Source: Adiantum capillus-veneris
Lineage: Eukaryota; Streptophyta; Polypodiopsida; Polypodiales; Pteridaceae
Direction: 5' to 3'
NCBI GenBank assembly: GCA_014529385.2
Contig: CM043957.1
Location: 71,948,381-72,012,380 of the forward strand
DNA: 64,000 bases
The translations under genes and the position numbers were made by a program. The notes under the pieces are model-generated. The model did not search any database. It saw only the letters and a list, made by a program, of their open reading frames with translations, and was not told the origin of the DNA. Shown piece by piece: positions 11,258 through 24,563 of this stretch. Each line of letters opens with the position of its first letter. Within the stretch, counting starts at the first letter, position 1.

Positions 11258-11879
11258 CTCAAATTCGATGTTGTAAAATGAGCAAGTCGGATAGACCCAA
11301 AATTGGCAATTAAATTTGGTGTTCTGAGATAGGCGAGTCCGCAAGAGGGAAGTCCCACGCTATTTTTTGCCAATCTTTTCTTACCCTTCGGCTTTGCAAG
11401 CAGGTACTTCTGTGCCCTCAAGGAGCTCCAAAGTTCCAAGCCCTCTTAAAGGTGCTTTCATGCATGTCAGCCTCTCAAGCAACCTCTCTATAGAGCTGGT
11501 TTCCTTGCAGAGGCATTGGAGGGCAGCAAAGCTTACAAAGGGCTCCAAAAAGGCTTCCAAATAGCTTAACAAGCTTCAAGCTTCGAAGACATTTTTCTTG
11601 TGATTCAAAGCTTAAATTTTTCATTCTGAGCACAATGATATTGCAATATATACCAAAAATCTCTTGTATGAAGCTCACATAATATAATGTGAGGAGTAAT
11701 GTCCTTGGAGAGTCCCCAAGTGATAAGATGGTTGCATCTGGCACCATGAGAGAAAAGAAAAATAAATCTTTAAGGAGAGGAGCACCATCACTATCAACCC
11801 ACCTTGAATTTAGTTTTTCATTTCCTTGCACCGCATCTAGTTTTGCATCCTATAAAGGTATCAAGAAATGATACAAGTC

Positions 11880-11995
11880 TAGAACGACCGCCAGACATAT
11901 CGCAAAGGATTGGTGGAGGTTTAAAAAATATGCACATTGTAGAAAGATGGGGCATCCCTCTTACAAGTGTAGGAGCAGCAACATCATCCATAGCG
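11880..11995 (+). pseudogene. Possible Ty1/copia gag zinc-knuckle remnant
   Basis: One frame near 11920-11980 reads RFKKYAHCRKMGHPSYKC. This fits a retroviral zinc knuckle CX2CX4HX4C in which the first Cys has become Tyr. No adjacent protease can be read. The purine-rich CAAGGGGAGG with a TTGGATTGTGG start, found in the tandem repeat just downstream, would fit a polypurine tract and LTR start of the same dead element. The assignment rests on one motif. Confidence 0.35.
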
Positions 11996-12274
11996 TAACA
12001 CAATAGAAGAGATGGACGTGAAGCCAATGTCCTATGACTTGGCAGTGGCAGTGACTGTGATAGTTACATCTTGTAGGCAAAATATGGGTGAAGCTCAATC
12101 TCATATTTGGAGTCATCTTTGAGAACATCTCGGTCACTGTGGATAGCTTGGTCCTAAAAAACTCAAGAAGGAGAATTTGGCCTTCGTGGCACCATAGTGA
12201 CACCATAACCTTTGTGGTTTGGCTTTGAAGCAGTGTGAGCTCTTTGTAGTGGATCACTAGTCTAGTTCAAAGTA

Positions 12275-12535
12275 CAAGGGGAGGTTTATTGAGATTGTTG
12301 CCTTTGGCCTATATCGACAACTAGTGTGTAAATCATCTCTTCTACATTTAGTAGTCTAGTCATAATATGAGCATGTGAGGTCACATAGCCTAGCACACAA
12401 AGTCCAAGGGGAGGTTTGTTTGGATTGTGGCCTCTGGTCTATACCGACAATTGGTATGTGAACCACCTCTTCTATAGTCAACAACCAAGTCATCATATGA
12501 GCATGTGAGGGCACATAGCCTAGCACCCATGGAAA
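12275..12535. repeat. ~130-bp tandem duplication (LTR-edge-like)
   Basis: Two copies begin with CAAGGGGAGG at 12275 and 12405, followed by GATTGTKGCCT, a CGACAA block, CATCTCTTCTAC or CACCTCTTCTAT, and a block ending in CACATAGCCTAGCAC. A third partial copy lies at about 10625. The purine tract plus following sequence resembles a retrotransposon polypurine tract and LTR start, but no full LTR is defined. Confidence 0.7.
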
Positions 12536-12539
12536 ATGA

Positions 12540-13039
12540 ATTGCACAAGAGTCCAAAATATATTCCTATTCACCCTACCTTTCCCGATTCTATGGAGTCA
12601 ACCTTGCCCTTTTGGGAGTTCCCCCCTTGATCCTTTGAAAAGATGCTCATGTGACCCTTGAGAGGTGCACTTAGCCACTTTCAGCTACTATGTAAGTAGC
12701 CAATTCTTGTACACTTCAATCATGTTGTTAGTTTATCAATAATTATCTTTGAGTCTACAAAATATCTCTCTCTATTACATTGAGCATTTAGTGTGCTTAT
12801 TAATTATACTAACATGAATTCTATGCTTGCTAAACCTCCCTAACCTTTCAGTATGGAGGTAAGAGGTATTATACAAGCAGAGGGGGGTGTATTACATAAG
12901 CAATGATCTCATTAGAGATACAAGTCATCAATGATGTTATGGCTAGGCTATGTGTAGGAGGAGTTTCCCATAGTGAGAGTAGCTACCCATTGTACATAGA
13001 CTTAATGTTGAGTTTGCATATCTCAACAATTAAAATGTG
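12540..13039. other. Non-coding stretch, no gene seen
   Basis: No coding motif, repeat or RNA gene is recognised on either strand. Confidence 0.4.
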
Positions 13040-15480
13040 CTTTATGTGGCGTATCATCTAAGTGAGCAAGCTGATAATTTCCATGAGAAACATGTTCTAG
13101 ACTAAGAAAGGACCTTTCCATGTTGTTCGAATTTTTTTTGAAAAGTATTATCAAGCACCTTAATAAGAAAGTAGATCCTAAGGCATGCCAAAGCTATGTC
13201 AAATCTTCATGCAAATTTAGGAATATCTTTACTTGTGACTTGGTTCATAGCTTTAGGTTCAGCCTTATAAGTCAATATTTGTATGCAACATTTGCCCCTA
13301 GTTGCTATGGACAATGGACCTATTGCATCAATACCACATTTTTCAAAGACACCATAAGCCAAAATGATGCCTCCAATTTTTTACTTTAGCCTATACTTGC
13401 CGTACTTTGACATTGCTTACAAGCCCTACATCAATAATGAACATCACATTGAATTCTTGGCCATATATACCCTTTTTGCAAGATTTTATGCAAAGTAATC
13501 TTTGAAACAAAACAATAACCACAAGAACCTTCATGATCTCCTAAAAAATAATCTACATTTCCAAGGAATGCAGACTTCTTTGATTTCTCCAACTATGCTG
13601 GAAGCATCTTATTTGTAAAACTCTTCTTCTCTCTTTAAAGATTTCCTTCCCAAATAAAGAAAGGAATCAACCGCTACCACATACAAATGCCCCACTCATG
13701 TTTTTGTTGCAAAATGTCTCTCTTTACTTTGACACCTATCAATATGTCTCAAACTCCAAGCTTCAAAGTGCTTAAGCAAAATTTTCACTTGAAAACACAT
13801 ATTTTTAAGCCTTGAAGTCTTACTTTGCCACACCCCAAGTACTTGGAAACCACCAAAATAGCATCATTTTTACCCTCACACAATACATACTACTTTCTCT
13901 CACTCAAGCGTATGTGAGGAAGGAAGACATTGGAGGAGATGCTACCAAACTGATCGCATAAAGGAGAATGCATGAGGAAGCCACTTCTGAATTTTTTTTC
14001 ATTGAAGGAAATGACTCTCACACATTCCATATTCAAGAGAATAAAATCGGTTGTGTGGCCCATTAGTAGGCCTTTGAGGTGGCACACAGAAAGGTGAGTT
14101 TCTCCAACTCTTGTATGTACTTGTAAGGGAAACACATGCAAATGAGGGGAAACCAACAAGATTGCTTTCTTATCTATTTGATGGTGATTCCATGCTGAAT
14201 TTTCAGCAAATATACTTGTAAGTTTGAAGAAATAAACATATTTGTATAAGGGGCCTCTCCGTTCTGAGTCAACGGTGTGTCACTCTCAATCCTCTATTTC
14301 TATCTCTCTAATTTGTCTCTGTCTGTCCTTCAAGTTATCCATATCTCTACGCATCTATTATGCTATATCTCTACACATATATGTCCCCCTCTCTCAAGCT
14401 CTAACCAGAGATCCGTATTTATCATTTATGCAAAGTGTTAGTTGGGCAGTAATAAGCTTGTGGTGTGTCAATGGGCGAGTTCTAGCAAGGATATAGTATT
14501 TTCTCTAACATAGAATACTCTGCTCCATTCTTTCTTTGTATTGTAAGCTTTGAACTCCTTTTGATTACCAAAGTTCCTTGAGGATCATAACTCACAATGC
14601 CTCCAAAGGTTCACCAAGACTTTTTTCCTTGGAGCATCAAAAAACAATAAGTATGCATCATCTATATTAGGAGCTTCCATGAGTTGTCTCTTCACTACAT
14701 CATCCTAAATGAGGAAGGATCTATTTATAAATCATCAAATATAGCCCTTATACTTCCCTCAATAAGAAAGAGACCTGGAAAATTTGTAGCTCAATAATCC
14801 ACATCATAATGTAGAGCGATTCCCAATTGAGGTAGAACAATGTAGCTAGTGAAAAATGTAAATGGTTTAGAAAAAGCATAGTTCCTAAAACTTTTTCTTT
14901 CATACACCACACTCACTATAATTGCATCCACTTATTTTCCACTCCAGCTTTACCTTTCAAGCTATACAGGCTTCATGTAGTGGGAATTGTTACATTGCTG
15001 AAGAACCAAATCTCCAATAACATTTCACGTAATTCTAGATTCATATAAAACTCTTTATCCACATGAGTAACTTGCATAGATGGATGAGAAGCAAGAACCT
15101 CCTTGATGCCTTGAAAGTCTTTCTTGCATTCATTTGTCCATTGTAGAGGATCAAACTTTGTTACTACAAGGGACTAACCCTTGACATATAATTCACCTTT
15201 GGAATAAAGATAGCCGGTTGCTTGGTATCCTTGACTGATGGAAATATATAAAAGCATTCACTTTGTTGCTTCAATTGCATTTTTTTGAGGTCATATGCAA
15301 CTGTACGCTTGGTTGAGCAAGATGACACTTCTTTGGGTTGAGTTGACCTCCATTTTCATCAGATTTTTTGAATGCAATCTTAAGCTTAAAACAATGATCT
15401 TTCTAGAACTCACATAATTCATCAATAAGATCCTTCACGAACTTGCCAAGAAAGGGAGAGAATACCTTTTGTCGTCCTGC
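13040..15480 (-). pseudogene. Decayed Ty3/gypsy pol on the minus strand
   Basis: Reading leftward from 15480, faint RT-RNase H pieces appear (LIDELCEF, GGQLNPKKCHLAQP, then FDPLQWTNECKKDFQGIKEV near 15140-15080). Near 13500-13400 comes an integrase zinc region (HKILQKGYIWP followed by CRACKQCQ). Near 13330-13230 there are scraps of the core, recognisable as the stretch preceding a GPL motif, and near 13120-13060 the tail TTWKGPFLV. Order and spacing fit RT, RNase H, integrase. Stops are frequent and parts of the core are missing. This lineage differs from elements A-C and resembles the non-chromodomain gypsy type, which is an inference from the integrase wording only. Confidence 0.6.
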
Positions 15481-15518
15481 TTTTGGTACCAAGGATGCGA
15501 TGGTGGTATTGCCTTATG

Positions 15519-16302
15519 TCAAACAAGTTACATAGAGACATTGCTATGTAAGTTTGGACTTGAGGATTGTTAACCTATTGCCACTCCCATGAAAATAGGT
15601 TTAAAATTGAGTCTTCAAATGGCACTCTTTACCAAACTGCTATTGGATATCTTATTTATGTATGCAACACGAGACCAGATATTCAGTTTGTAGTCTCATA
15701 TGTCAGCAGATTTATGCATATCCTAGGGTCTAAGCATTGGCATGCTGTCAAGAGGTTTTTTTGCTACTTGAGTGGCACTTTACATCTTGGCTTGTTTTAT
15801 CCCAAGAGGGGATCATTACCACTAGATTTACATGCTTTTTTGGACTCAGATTGGGCTGGTTGTTTTGACATGCGAGTGTCCACAAGTGGTTTTTGTTTCA
15901 TGCTTGGCAGTTCATGTATCGCATGGTTGAGCTAGAAGCAACCTATTGTGGCCACTTCTAGTCGTGAGGCTGAGTATAGGATAGTCTTTACAGCTACGGT
16001 TGAGTCTGTATGGCTCATACGCCTTATGGCTGATTTGGGTGTTGGACATGACACTGCCAACACTATCTACACTGACAGTCCAAGTGCATTGGCAGTTGCA
16101 AGGAACCCACTTTTTCATGCTCGCACAAAGCACATTGAGGTGCATTACCACTATGTCAGGGAGAGGCTCTTAGCAGCAGAGATCAACTTGGCTTATGTGT
16201 CAACGTAGGACAATCTTGCTGATCTTTTCACAAAGGCATTGTCTCGTGAGAAGTTCAAAGATTTCCGCAAAGCTTTGGGCTTACTCCCCTATCTGGACTG
16301 AT
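15519..16302 (+). pseudogene. Ty1/copia RT end and RNase H fragment
   Basis: The fragment begins inside the RT-RNase H connection (QTSYIETLLCKFGLEDC, then a stop, then PIATPM) and reads through YQTAIGYLIYVCNTRPDI, VSYVSRFM, FLDSDWAGCFD, STSGFCFMLGSS, TSSREAEYR, YTDSPSALAVARNP, HARTKHIEVHYH and DNLADLFTKAL to LLPYLD. RNase H would cut the RNA of the RNA-DNA hybrid. At least three stops (near 15580, 15935, 16207) and one frameshift make it inactive. No flanking LTR is identified. It abuts the opposite-strand gypsy remnant, so one probably broke the other. Confidence 0.9.
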
Positions 16303-17684
16303 CATGTCCTTAGGGCATGGCACTTTGCTATACTCTATGTGCCAACTCTCGTTCATAACATCACTCCTAGGGGATTTTGTTACCATAAATATGTGGTAGT
16401 GATCTGTGTGAGCAGACTTAGGACCGCGGTGGCATTTTTTCCCTCACTAGGAGGTTTCCCCCCTCGAGCATTGTATATACGCCCATCACTCTAGGACTAT
16501 CTTATCTTTCCATTGCGCACTAAGTAATTCACTCTTTGTTGTGTGCCTTGAGCTTCCTTCATCTTCTCTAAGCTGTGTGTGTTTTCTTGCAACCCTAATT
16601 CCAACAACACACACATGCATGAACAACCAACACAATAACATGTCAATCCAATGAGATCTTACCCAACTAGGGCTTGGAGGCACCATACATCAAGTATGGA
16701 AATGGGCACACACATAAATGGTGCTCACTACCAAGCTAAAAATATTCTTTTGCAAGTGATTCACTCTTTATAGAAAAGGACATACCACCTGTTAAGAGTC
16801 TTATAAAACCTTGTATTTACAACTAGTATAAGGTAATTATGGCCCCTCCTCTTATGCTTGTAAGAGCTGCAGTGAAAGAAAATTAGTATAGCCCTATCTT
16901 ACGTATAAGATTTTGTATGTTTCTCTAAAAACAGACTATGGCTAAATCTATTGTGTAGTCAAACTCGCTTTTGTGTTTTTAATCATTAGTTAATGTCTAA
17001 ACCTTCATGGAATTCTCCTTATTCCTAAGCCTCAAATAACACTAACTCCATAAGAGAGAGGTGATTTATTTGAAAAGGGTCTAGGTTTTGTAATATCAAA
17101 AATTGATATTCAAGTGACATCAGCGAATGAGAATTATGAGTGCTAGCAATGTTGGCCTTTGATATAGTGTAATTCACCAAATTATCTAAATATTTCAATG
17201 GGGATGTATGTTCATGATAGACTGCACATAGAGAAGATATGTTTCCCCCCTTTCAATACATCTTTATCTCTTCTCCTTTCTCTTTTCCCCTCCCCCCTCA
17301 AGCGAGACAAATATCCCACCCCCTACTTACCGACACATTCAAGACTAGGCTACAATCAACACAATATCATCACCAATGTATGCATACCCACATGGAAATT
17401 CATCTTTACCCACACAAAGAGAGATTGTCAAAATCTTTGAGTTTGGCCAAATTTTCAAATTATGGGGCAAAGTGTCAAAATGTAAGTTTATGGCCAAAAT
17501 AATTCATTTGGGGCCAGATTTCGTTCCTAGAGGCCAAGAGAAGGACCAAAGCAAAAAATGTGCCAAACTCTGTCCAAGTCATCTACCCTACAAACTATTA
17601 GTCCATCTATTCAGGGTACTAGCAAGCGCTAATTTCAAATTTTGAAGTGATGAGGGTGATCTATAAACCAAAATGAGGTGCAAT
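16303..17684. other. Non-coding stretch after the copia fragment
   Basis: No gene is seen. The first few hundred bases may include the remains of the 3' LTR of the preceding copia fragment, but no partner LTR is present to confirm it. Confidence 0.35.
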
Positions 17685-17709
17685 ATCTATCTATCTCTCT
17701 CTCTCTCTC

Positions 17710-17755
<46 letters not shown>
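17685..17755. repeat. (TC)n(TG)n microsatellite
   Basis: A TC/TCTA run passes into about 40 bp of TG repeats. Confidence 0.96.
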
Positions 17756-17757
<2 letters not shown>

Positions 17758-20700
17758 GGCAATGTAATAGTAAAATGGCACCTATGAACCCCCTTAAACC
17801 TTTCTATGTCATTGCGGATGCATGGATCAATAGCTTGCGGGACTACATGGATTGATAGTTTGTAGAGTTCATGGATCCATAGTTTGATGTATGGACCATG
17901 GATCAACATTTCATCTTGGAGCTTTGACATGGTGGCTTCACCCTTTGGGAGCTTCATCACCATGGCATCCTCTCTTCCTCACTACCATTGTAGAGGGCTT
18001 GGGTGCACTGTATCACCTCTTCTTCTCTCCATTCAACATTTGTTATCACCTCAAGGCCTGAAGTAAGACACGACTTTTAGGATTTGAGGGTTTTAGGGGG
18101 TCTCACCCTAATAAAAGTTTTCAAAATATTTATTTTTATAGGGAAACTCAATTGATATTTTCGTAGAATTATAACTTGAGATTTATGCTTAATTTTTAAA
18201 GAACCCATAGCTATCGACCATGGTGGAGTAGGGAGAGGACAAGCTAATTGAGGCCAAGGCCATGGAGCACTTGGAGACACTCTTACATACCCAACCTCAA
18301 AATATGAGCTTTACGTGTGGAGCAGGCAATGGCCTCTTGCTACATGGATGAAGAAGAGCTTGCTCCCCATAGGGCGGTCATCATTCAGAAATTTAAGAGG
18401 TCAAAACATCACAAAGGATATGGTTTTTGAAGCTATGCACTAGGCTCAAGGAAACAAAACACTTACAAAGATGACGCACTCTTTGTTAAAAAATATGCAC
18501 TTTCACGAGCTATGATCCCCATAGTAAGCTTACATGGGATAATCTTGACGATCCCCAAATAAAGTTTGCACTTCAAGTCCCAAACCATATCCTTCAAGCT
18601 CACTAATGCTCATAGGTTGAGCTTACAACATAAGCAATATGCCAATGAGTATACACTAAAGCACCTCGATGGAAGGTCCATGGATTGGGATATTGCAAAA
18701 CGAACCATGCGATCAACAAAAAGATTACTAAAGAAGGAAGTGAGGCCAAGAGGGTAAATGTAGCATATCTATGTGGAGTGCTACCCTTTTCTCCTTGATC
18801 TACCAAGGTCCAATTCCAAAAATTGATTACTAGCTACCATCCAACCATGGGCCAACAATGCCAAGACAATGAGATAAGAATGACGAACTTTGATGGAATT
18901 TTTAATGATAAAATCTAGGCATATGTTGTTATGGGTTTCTAACTTCATAGACTCACAAGGAATTTCCTATGATGTTTTAGTTCCAAATTTTTTTGGTTAA
19001 TCCCCGATTTTCATTTTGAATCTTGCATCATTGCTCATTTTTCACACTTTAAGACTATATTAGGTAAAGTAAGAAAGTCCCAATTCCTAGGTTGGACAAC
19101 TTTCAACATATCACATATAAAGTAATGAGATTTTTGTCAAAAATGTCAATTTGCTTAAGGTCTCATTCCAATTTATGCACATAGATTACACATTGAGAAC
19201 AAAATTGGACATGAAATTTCATGGTTTTAGTGAATTGAACCATTAAGATACTAGTGCATTCCAGTTATTATAATTGTGTATGCCTTATTGTCCTACCTAT
19301 GATCTATCTCAAGGTGAAGTTTCAAGACCCACCACTTATCCAAGCTAAGTTCAAAATGAGTATCTAAACTTATTCAAGGTCCACCACTTGTCCAAGCTAG
19401 GACCCAAATTGAGGAAAACAACCCACTTTTCTATGACATTCAAACTCATCCAAGCAAAGCCCACTGCTAATCTAGGATTTGTTCATTTGAGGCATGAAGC
19501 ATACATAAAACATGTATCATATGATTGGTTGCATCATAAGAGTGTTGGTTTCATGGTGCACTTATCTAAGCTAGGCTCCCTTGGAGGAATATGAATCCCA
19601 CCACTTGTCCAAGCTAGGTTCCCTTAACCTATGGAGGAATACAAAGTCAACTTCTTGTGGAGGCTACACTCAAAGTGATATGTTAAAACGAGTACCTATA
19701 TATATTTCTAAGTTGTTCTCTATTGAAATAAATATGGTTTTCAGTGAGGAAAACCCCATTCCCAAGACTAATGATCACTTTCAATTTTTATGAATATAGC
19801 CAATTTGACCATTAACAAACAAAAAATTTGAATTCTATTTAAGATGTCACTTTCACTTTGCTTTTTTATATATTTTTTGAGCTACATCAAGAAGTGTTAA
19901 GATCACATATATTACGTAAACTATTCAATCAGTTCCATGTTACTTGTGTCAATGCTATTCTATGTGTATTTACGAGGAAAAAGGAGTTGTTATAAAGAAA
20001 ATTTCAATCTATTTGTAACTATAATAAATATAAATCTCTTGTGTTTATTACATTGTTCTTATCATTAAACATATTTGGAAAACATAAGTCTTAAGGAAGA
20101 AGAATTAAAGTAATGTCAATAATGGATTTTGTGATAAAGAGTTGCCATTTTGACATTATGTTCTAAATGAATGGGTTATAGCTGCATATTTTTCAGAATT
20201 ATATGATTTAGATAAGAATTTTTTTATTTGTGCATGAAGACTTGCATATGAATTCCCATGCCAATATCACAACAACATGGCATATTCTTGTATGAATCTC
20301 CATGCTAATATGACAACAACATTGTTCAATGAATAATTTTTTTATTGAATGAGTATAAAAAAAGAGGTCTTCTATTGATACAACTTATATTAAGTACAAA
20401 TTAATATATACCACCCATTGACCCAACATAAGAAGTCGTACTCATGTTTTGAAGAAAAAAGGACGTTGTTCATGTCGTACTTGTGTCTTGAAGCAAAAAG
20501 GGTTCTCTTGACTAAATCCATTTATATATTGTAAACAAAATTAGTGATCACATTCCAAACTAAAAGTACAAAAAAAAAAATATCCTTAAATTAGAATTCA
20601 CTCCATCAATAAAGAAGTCCCCTTTCACTAGGGTGAACTTTGTGAAAAAATCCAAGTTACAATGAGGCCTAAATATTTATAGTGGATCCATTTACACAAG

Positions 20701-21262
20701 ATATGAACACAATATAGATAATTCTCTACTCAAAGCAACAAGAAAAAGATCACCCATAATAAGGATGCACTCCATTAATAAAGAGTCTCCCAAATGTTAA
20801 GGTGCACTATATGTGAAACACATTAGATTGAACATAAGTCCCCTTACAATAGGGTACACTTCAAGTAGAAAAAAAAAAGTGATAAATGGTTGAATGAAAT
20901 ATAAATGTACAATTTATATTAACCTTGAATAACAATTTACAATGAACCAATTCTAATTCATAGGTGGTTTTGTGTATAATTGATATCTCTGTCACTACAT
21001 CCTTACCAAACAACTTCAACATATGACTCTCAACACTGTCTTCTTGACAAGTAGAAAATCATGACATACGTTGTCTCAGGATCCTCTACCTTGTTCACAA
21101 TTGTATTGGAAGTATAACTCCTCTTGTTTCTTGCACACAACCATCCCACTAACCATGGAACTATTATGCCTTCTAAGAAACATTGAAGTTCTTCAAGTGT
21201 TTGTTTCCAAATTTTGGAAATATGAGATAAGATCCTGGCATATTCCACATCACTCTATATGG
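17756..21262. other. AT-rich non-coding region with weak repeats
   Basis: No gene is recognised. At about 19325-19665 there are spaced copies of CCACCACTTGTCCAAGCTAG, reminiscent of the satellite unit further right. At about 20230-20330 a ~60-bp unit (CCATGCCAATATCACAACAACA) is duplicated imperfectly. At about 20600-20860 a further set of imperfect repeats is built on CACTCCATCAATAAAGAAGT. Confidence 0.5.
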
Positions 21263-21450
21263 TGAAGGGGATCGGGGAGCACCACAGACGGAGAGTGAGA
21301 AAGAGAGAGAAGGAGACAAACACGATGTGGGTGGGGAGACTCAAAGAGTGAGGAGCCCCCTATACACTTATGCTATGTATAAGGTATACAAGTCAATGGG
21401 CGCCCAGACTCTGGGCGGCGGGGCAAGGCACAGACTCCTATACCCCAACA
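21263..21450 (-). repeat. 3' LTR of the deleted copia element
   Basis: On the plus strand it begins TGAAGGGGATCGG and ends ACCCCAACA. The ends form the usual TG...CA inverted pair. It pairs with 24768-24958. Confidence 0.92.
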
Positions 21451-21529
21451 ACCTCCCACTTAAAGGCGACTGTGCTTTTAAGCAAGAGAACCTAGTCTAA
21501 AGACTACAAAAAGCGAGAGAAAACTGCTC

Positions 21530-23383
21530 TCAACCGATGCCCACTAGCTGGCTATGATCATGTGCATCCGGCTGTCCTGCTCCCGTGTAAGTCCATACAC
21601 CACCAGACGTACCGCACACGTACTGCAAGTATGTACGCAATCCCTGCATATCTCCCTCGTGCACTATGCCATCATCAGTCAACAAACGACTGACAACCCC
21701 AACTGCAAATGCTCCCACTGCAGCTGCGATATCCGGTCTCAAGATCAACATCTCATACATGAGACCACCGAATGCCGATGCAATGCTAGCGGGCCCTGCT
21801 AGCTCTACAGAGCATGCATCAACATATATATCCCTGGCAATAGGCATCTCTGACTGACAAGGCATGTCAGCCACATGCATCTCCTGACTGTCCGCAAAAG
21901 ACGCATCACCCTGTCGTGCAACCTCAGAGCAAACCAGCTGCTCTAGATGTCTGCTGGAAGACATATCCTGCACAACTATATCCCCATGCTCACTGTCGAG
22001 CATAGAAAGGAATGATTGCATAATCGCTGACGTCTCAGCCTCCTCTGCAATCATCCACTGCAAACATGACCACTCAATCTGCTGTGACTCACTAGAGCTC
22101 TCATCCTCTAACTCTGTATGCATAGACTCTTGCACAATGTCCTCTTGTCGTGACTCACTAGAGCAAGACCGCTCTACCTGTCTATCCTGCATAGAAGTAT
22201 CTCGCACAACTGACTCTCTGCTTTGCTCAGTCACTAGCAAAGCATGCATGTCTGACTCTGTCACCTCTCTGTGTGACTGCTCAAGTCGTGCCCCAACTGT
22301 GTGCACAACGAGCTCACTACTCTGCACTCCATGCAAAGCATCCTGCAACCCACAAGCAAAAGAGACTCGCCTGCTCTCTCGCTGTCTACCTGGCTGCATG
22401 ATCATAGAGACAACACCGTCTCTCCCGTGATCCACATGCAATGGGTAACCTGTACCACTCCTGGCACCTCTCGCAATCACTAGCGAACCCAAATGCATCA
22501 CAAAATCTCGATCTCATAGCGAAATTTGACATCCACTATCCCGTAACTGTCTGACTGAGATCAAATCCCGTCTCAGATCTGGCACATAATGCACATGACG
22601 CAGGGTAAATCTCATACCACTGGGCAAGGACAAACATACGTCTCCTGCACCCTCAATGTCATACAAAAAACCATCAGCCATGTGCACACAACCAAGTCTC
22701 CCACTAGAAAACGTGCTAAACCACTCATGATGCGACGTGACATGGAAAGTAGCATCTGAATCTAGTAACCAATGTGAAGACAATGTGCAATCCGATATGC
22801 AATCCGTAGACATAAGATTGTCTGAAGACAAGCTAGATGTAAATGTGACATCGCCGTCACAAGCATACTCAGTAATCACCGTACTGATCTCACTAGCATC
22901 TGTCATGCCCAAATTTGCATCACGCATCTGTCGCCTCCGTTGTCTCAAACACCTGAAACATCGACGCCTTATGTGCCCTCTATGTCCACAATGCCAACAT
23001 GTCAAGTCTCTATGCTGTCGAGACTTGCGTGTGGGATCAATCTCTCCCATGGACATAGAAGTGGGACTAGACTCTTCTGTAGACATAGATGTCCCGTACA
23101 TAGCATGTAAACTCTGCCATAAAGCATGAGTTGTAGTCTCCCTCGAGACCTGCCAGTAAACAGACTCAACCAGATGCAAACGAATCGTAGACATTGCCAA
23201 CTCATCAAGATCCTGTCAATCATCATCACGCATAGACTTGGGCTTCGCCGATAAACCACGCAAGGGTTTATCCTACCCCAAATCCGCCAATGCAACAAGC
23301 ATATGCTCCTTCCAAGCAACAAAATCTGCACCATCAAACTGTGTCAGACCATAACGCTGGAAGTCAAATGAAAAATCAGCCAT
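21530..23383 (-). pseudogene. gag-protease fused to the RT tail in the deleted copia element
   Basis: Translation from ATG 23383 reads MADFSFDFQRYGLTQFDG, WKEHMLVALADLG, stop, then continues in the same frame. There are two early stops, after which about 228 codons are open (23200-22514): zinc knuckle CWHCGHRGHIRRRC, then protease WLLDSDATFHVTSHHEW in which the catalytic DSG is DSD. After one more stop (22516-22514) the frame stays open for 323 codons: a Ser/Glu/Gln-rich linker of about 200 residues that I cannot match, followed by a copia RT end (SAFGGLMYEM, RPDIAAAVGAFAVGVVSRL, LRTYLQYV). It finishes LVGIG, much as the intact element ends LLGIG. Integrase, the YVDD box and RNase H are gone. 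Confidence 0.85.
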
Positions 23384-24563
23384 AATGCTCGCAAAAGAGC
23401 AACCAACAATGAGTAACAAATGTCAACCAAATCAGCCCAAAACTGGCTCGAATCGCATCAACAAAAGTCTGCAAATATGGCTGTAAGATATGGCTACAAA
23501 TCAGCCCCAAAACAGCCCCAAAATTCAGCTCTTAAACAGTTGCATAAACAAGTCACAAACGTGTCCCAGATTAGCCTACAACTGAGTCATACATGGACAC
23601 CTGCAAAGAGGAAACAATGGCTGAAAATTCTGCACCCAAATAAGCCCTCAAACCTGCCTGTAAACTTGTAAACCTGAAGTTGAAACCTGCTGAAAAACCT
23701 CAAGCCATTAGTGCTCAAATCCGGCTATCTAGCTCGTAGCCACACAAGCATACATCACAATACTCACTCCTGTGAGTGTGCCAAGATAACTGTACGCCTG
23801 TCAAACCGTGAGCTAATCACCAAGCCCACACTGTGCGGTATCGATGCATACACACGCACAAATCTCCCACCTGCAGAGAACACCGCACGCAAATGCTAAG
23901 CGCAACCCGCAATCTCTACCTAGATCGCATAAATGATGCGCATAAAACTCCTGGGAAAATTTCGCCAGAGTTTCGTCAATAAAACGGCCACAAAACCAGT
24001 AACCAAACTGACTGCACGCTCAAAACCATGATCAACCAAAGCGCATCAAACCGCACTCCAAATGCATGCACCAATCTCCACACTTTGCATACATCATTGC
24101 AAACACCCGCAAATCTAGTACACAAATATCTGCTCTACCTGTGACTGCCAAAAAACATGCTCGAGGCATACATTGCCGAGCTCAAAATGCAATCACATTA
24201 GTCTCCCTGAGCATCAAACCACATAAGGCATACATCGTATCCTCCCACCTGTGAGGAAACTTGCAGCAAATATCACTCTTACATCTCAGAGCAAACCATG
24301 TGTGGAATCCTCGACACACAATAAACAACTGCTGCTGCTGAAAATTCAGCGTTCAAAATTTCAAAATTCTGATATGAGGAGCGCGTCCGGAGCGTGCCAA
24401 AACCCCAAGGTAGACTCCTGTATCACATGTATCCGAGTCCGGGTGTGAAAGCTATGCCAAAAACCTCCGTTTCGACCCAAAAACGCAGCATAAACTGCCA
24501 AAAGAGGGCTGAAAAATGCAGCTCCTTAACCGTAGCTCGAATGAAGTTTTTGATGGCTCGAAT

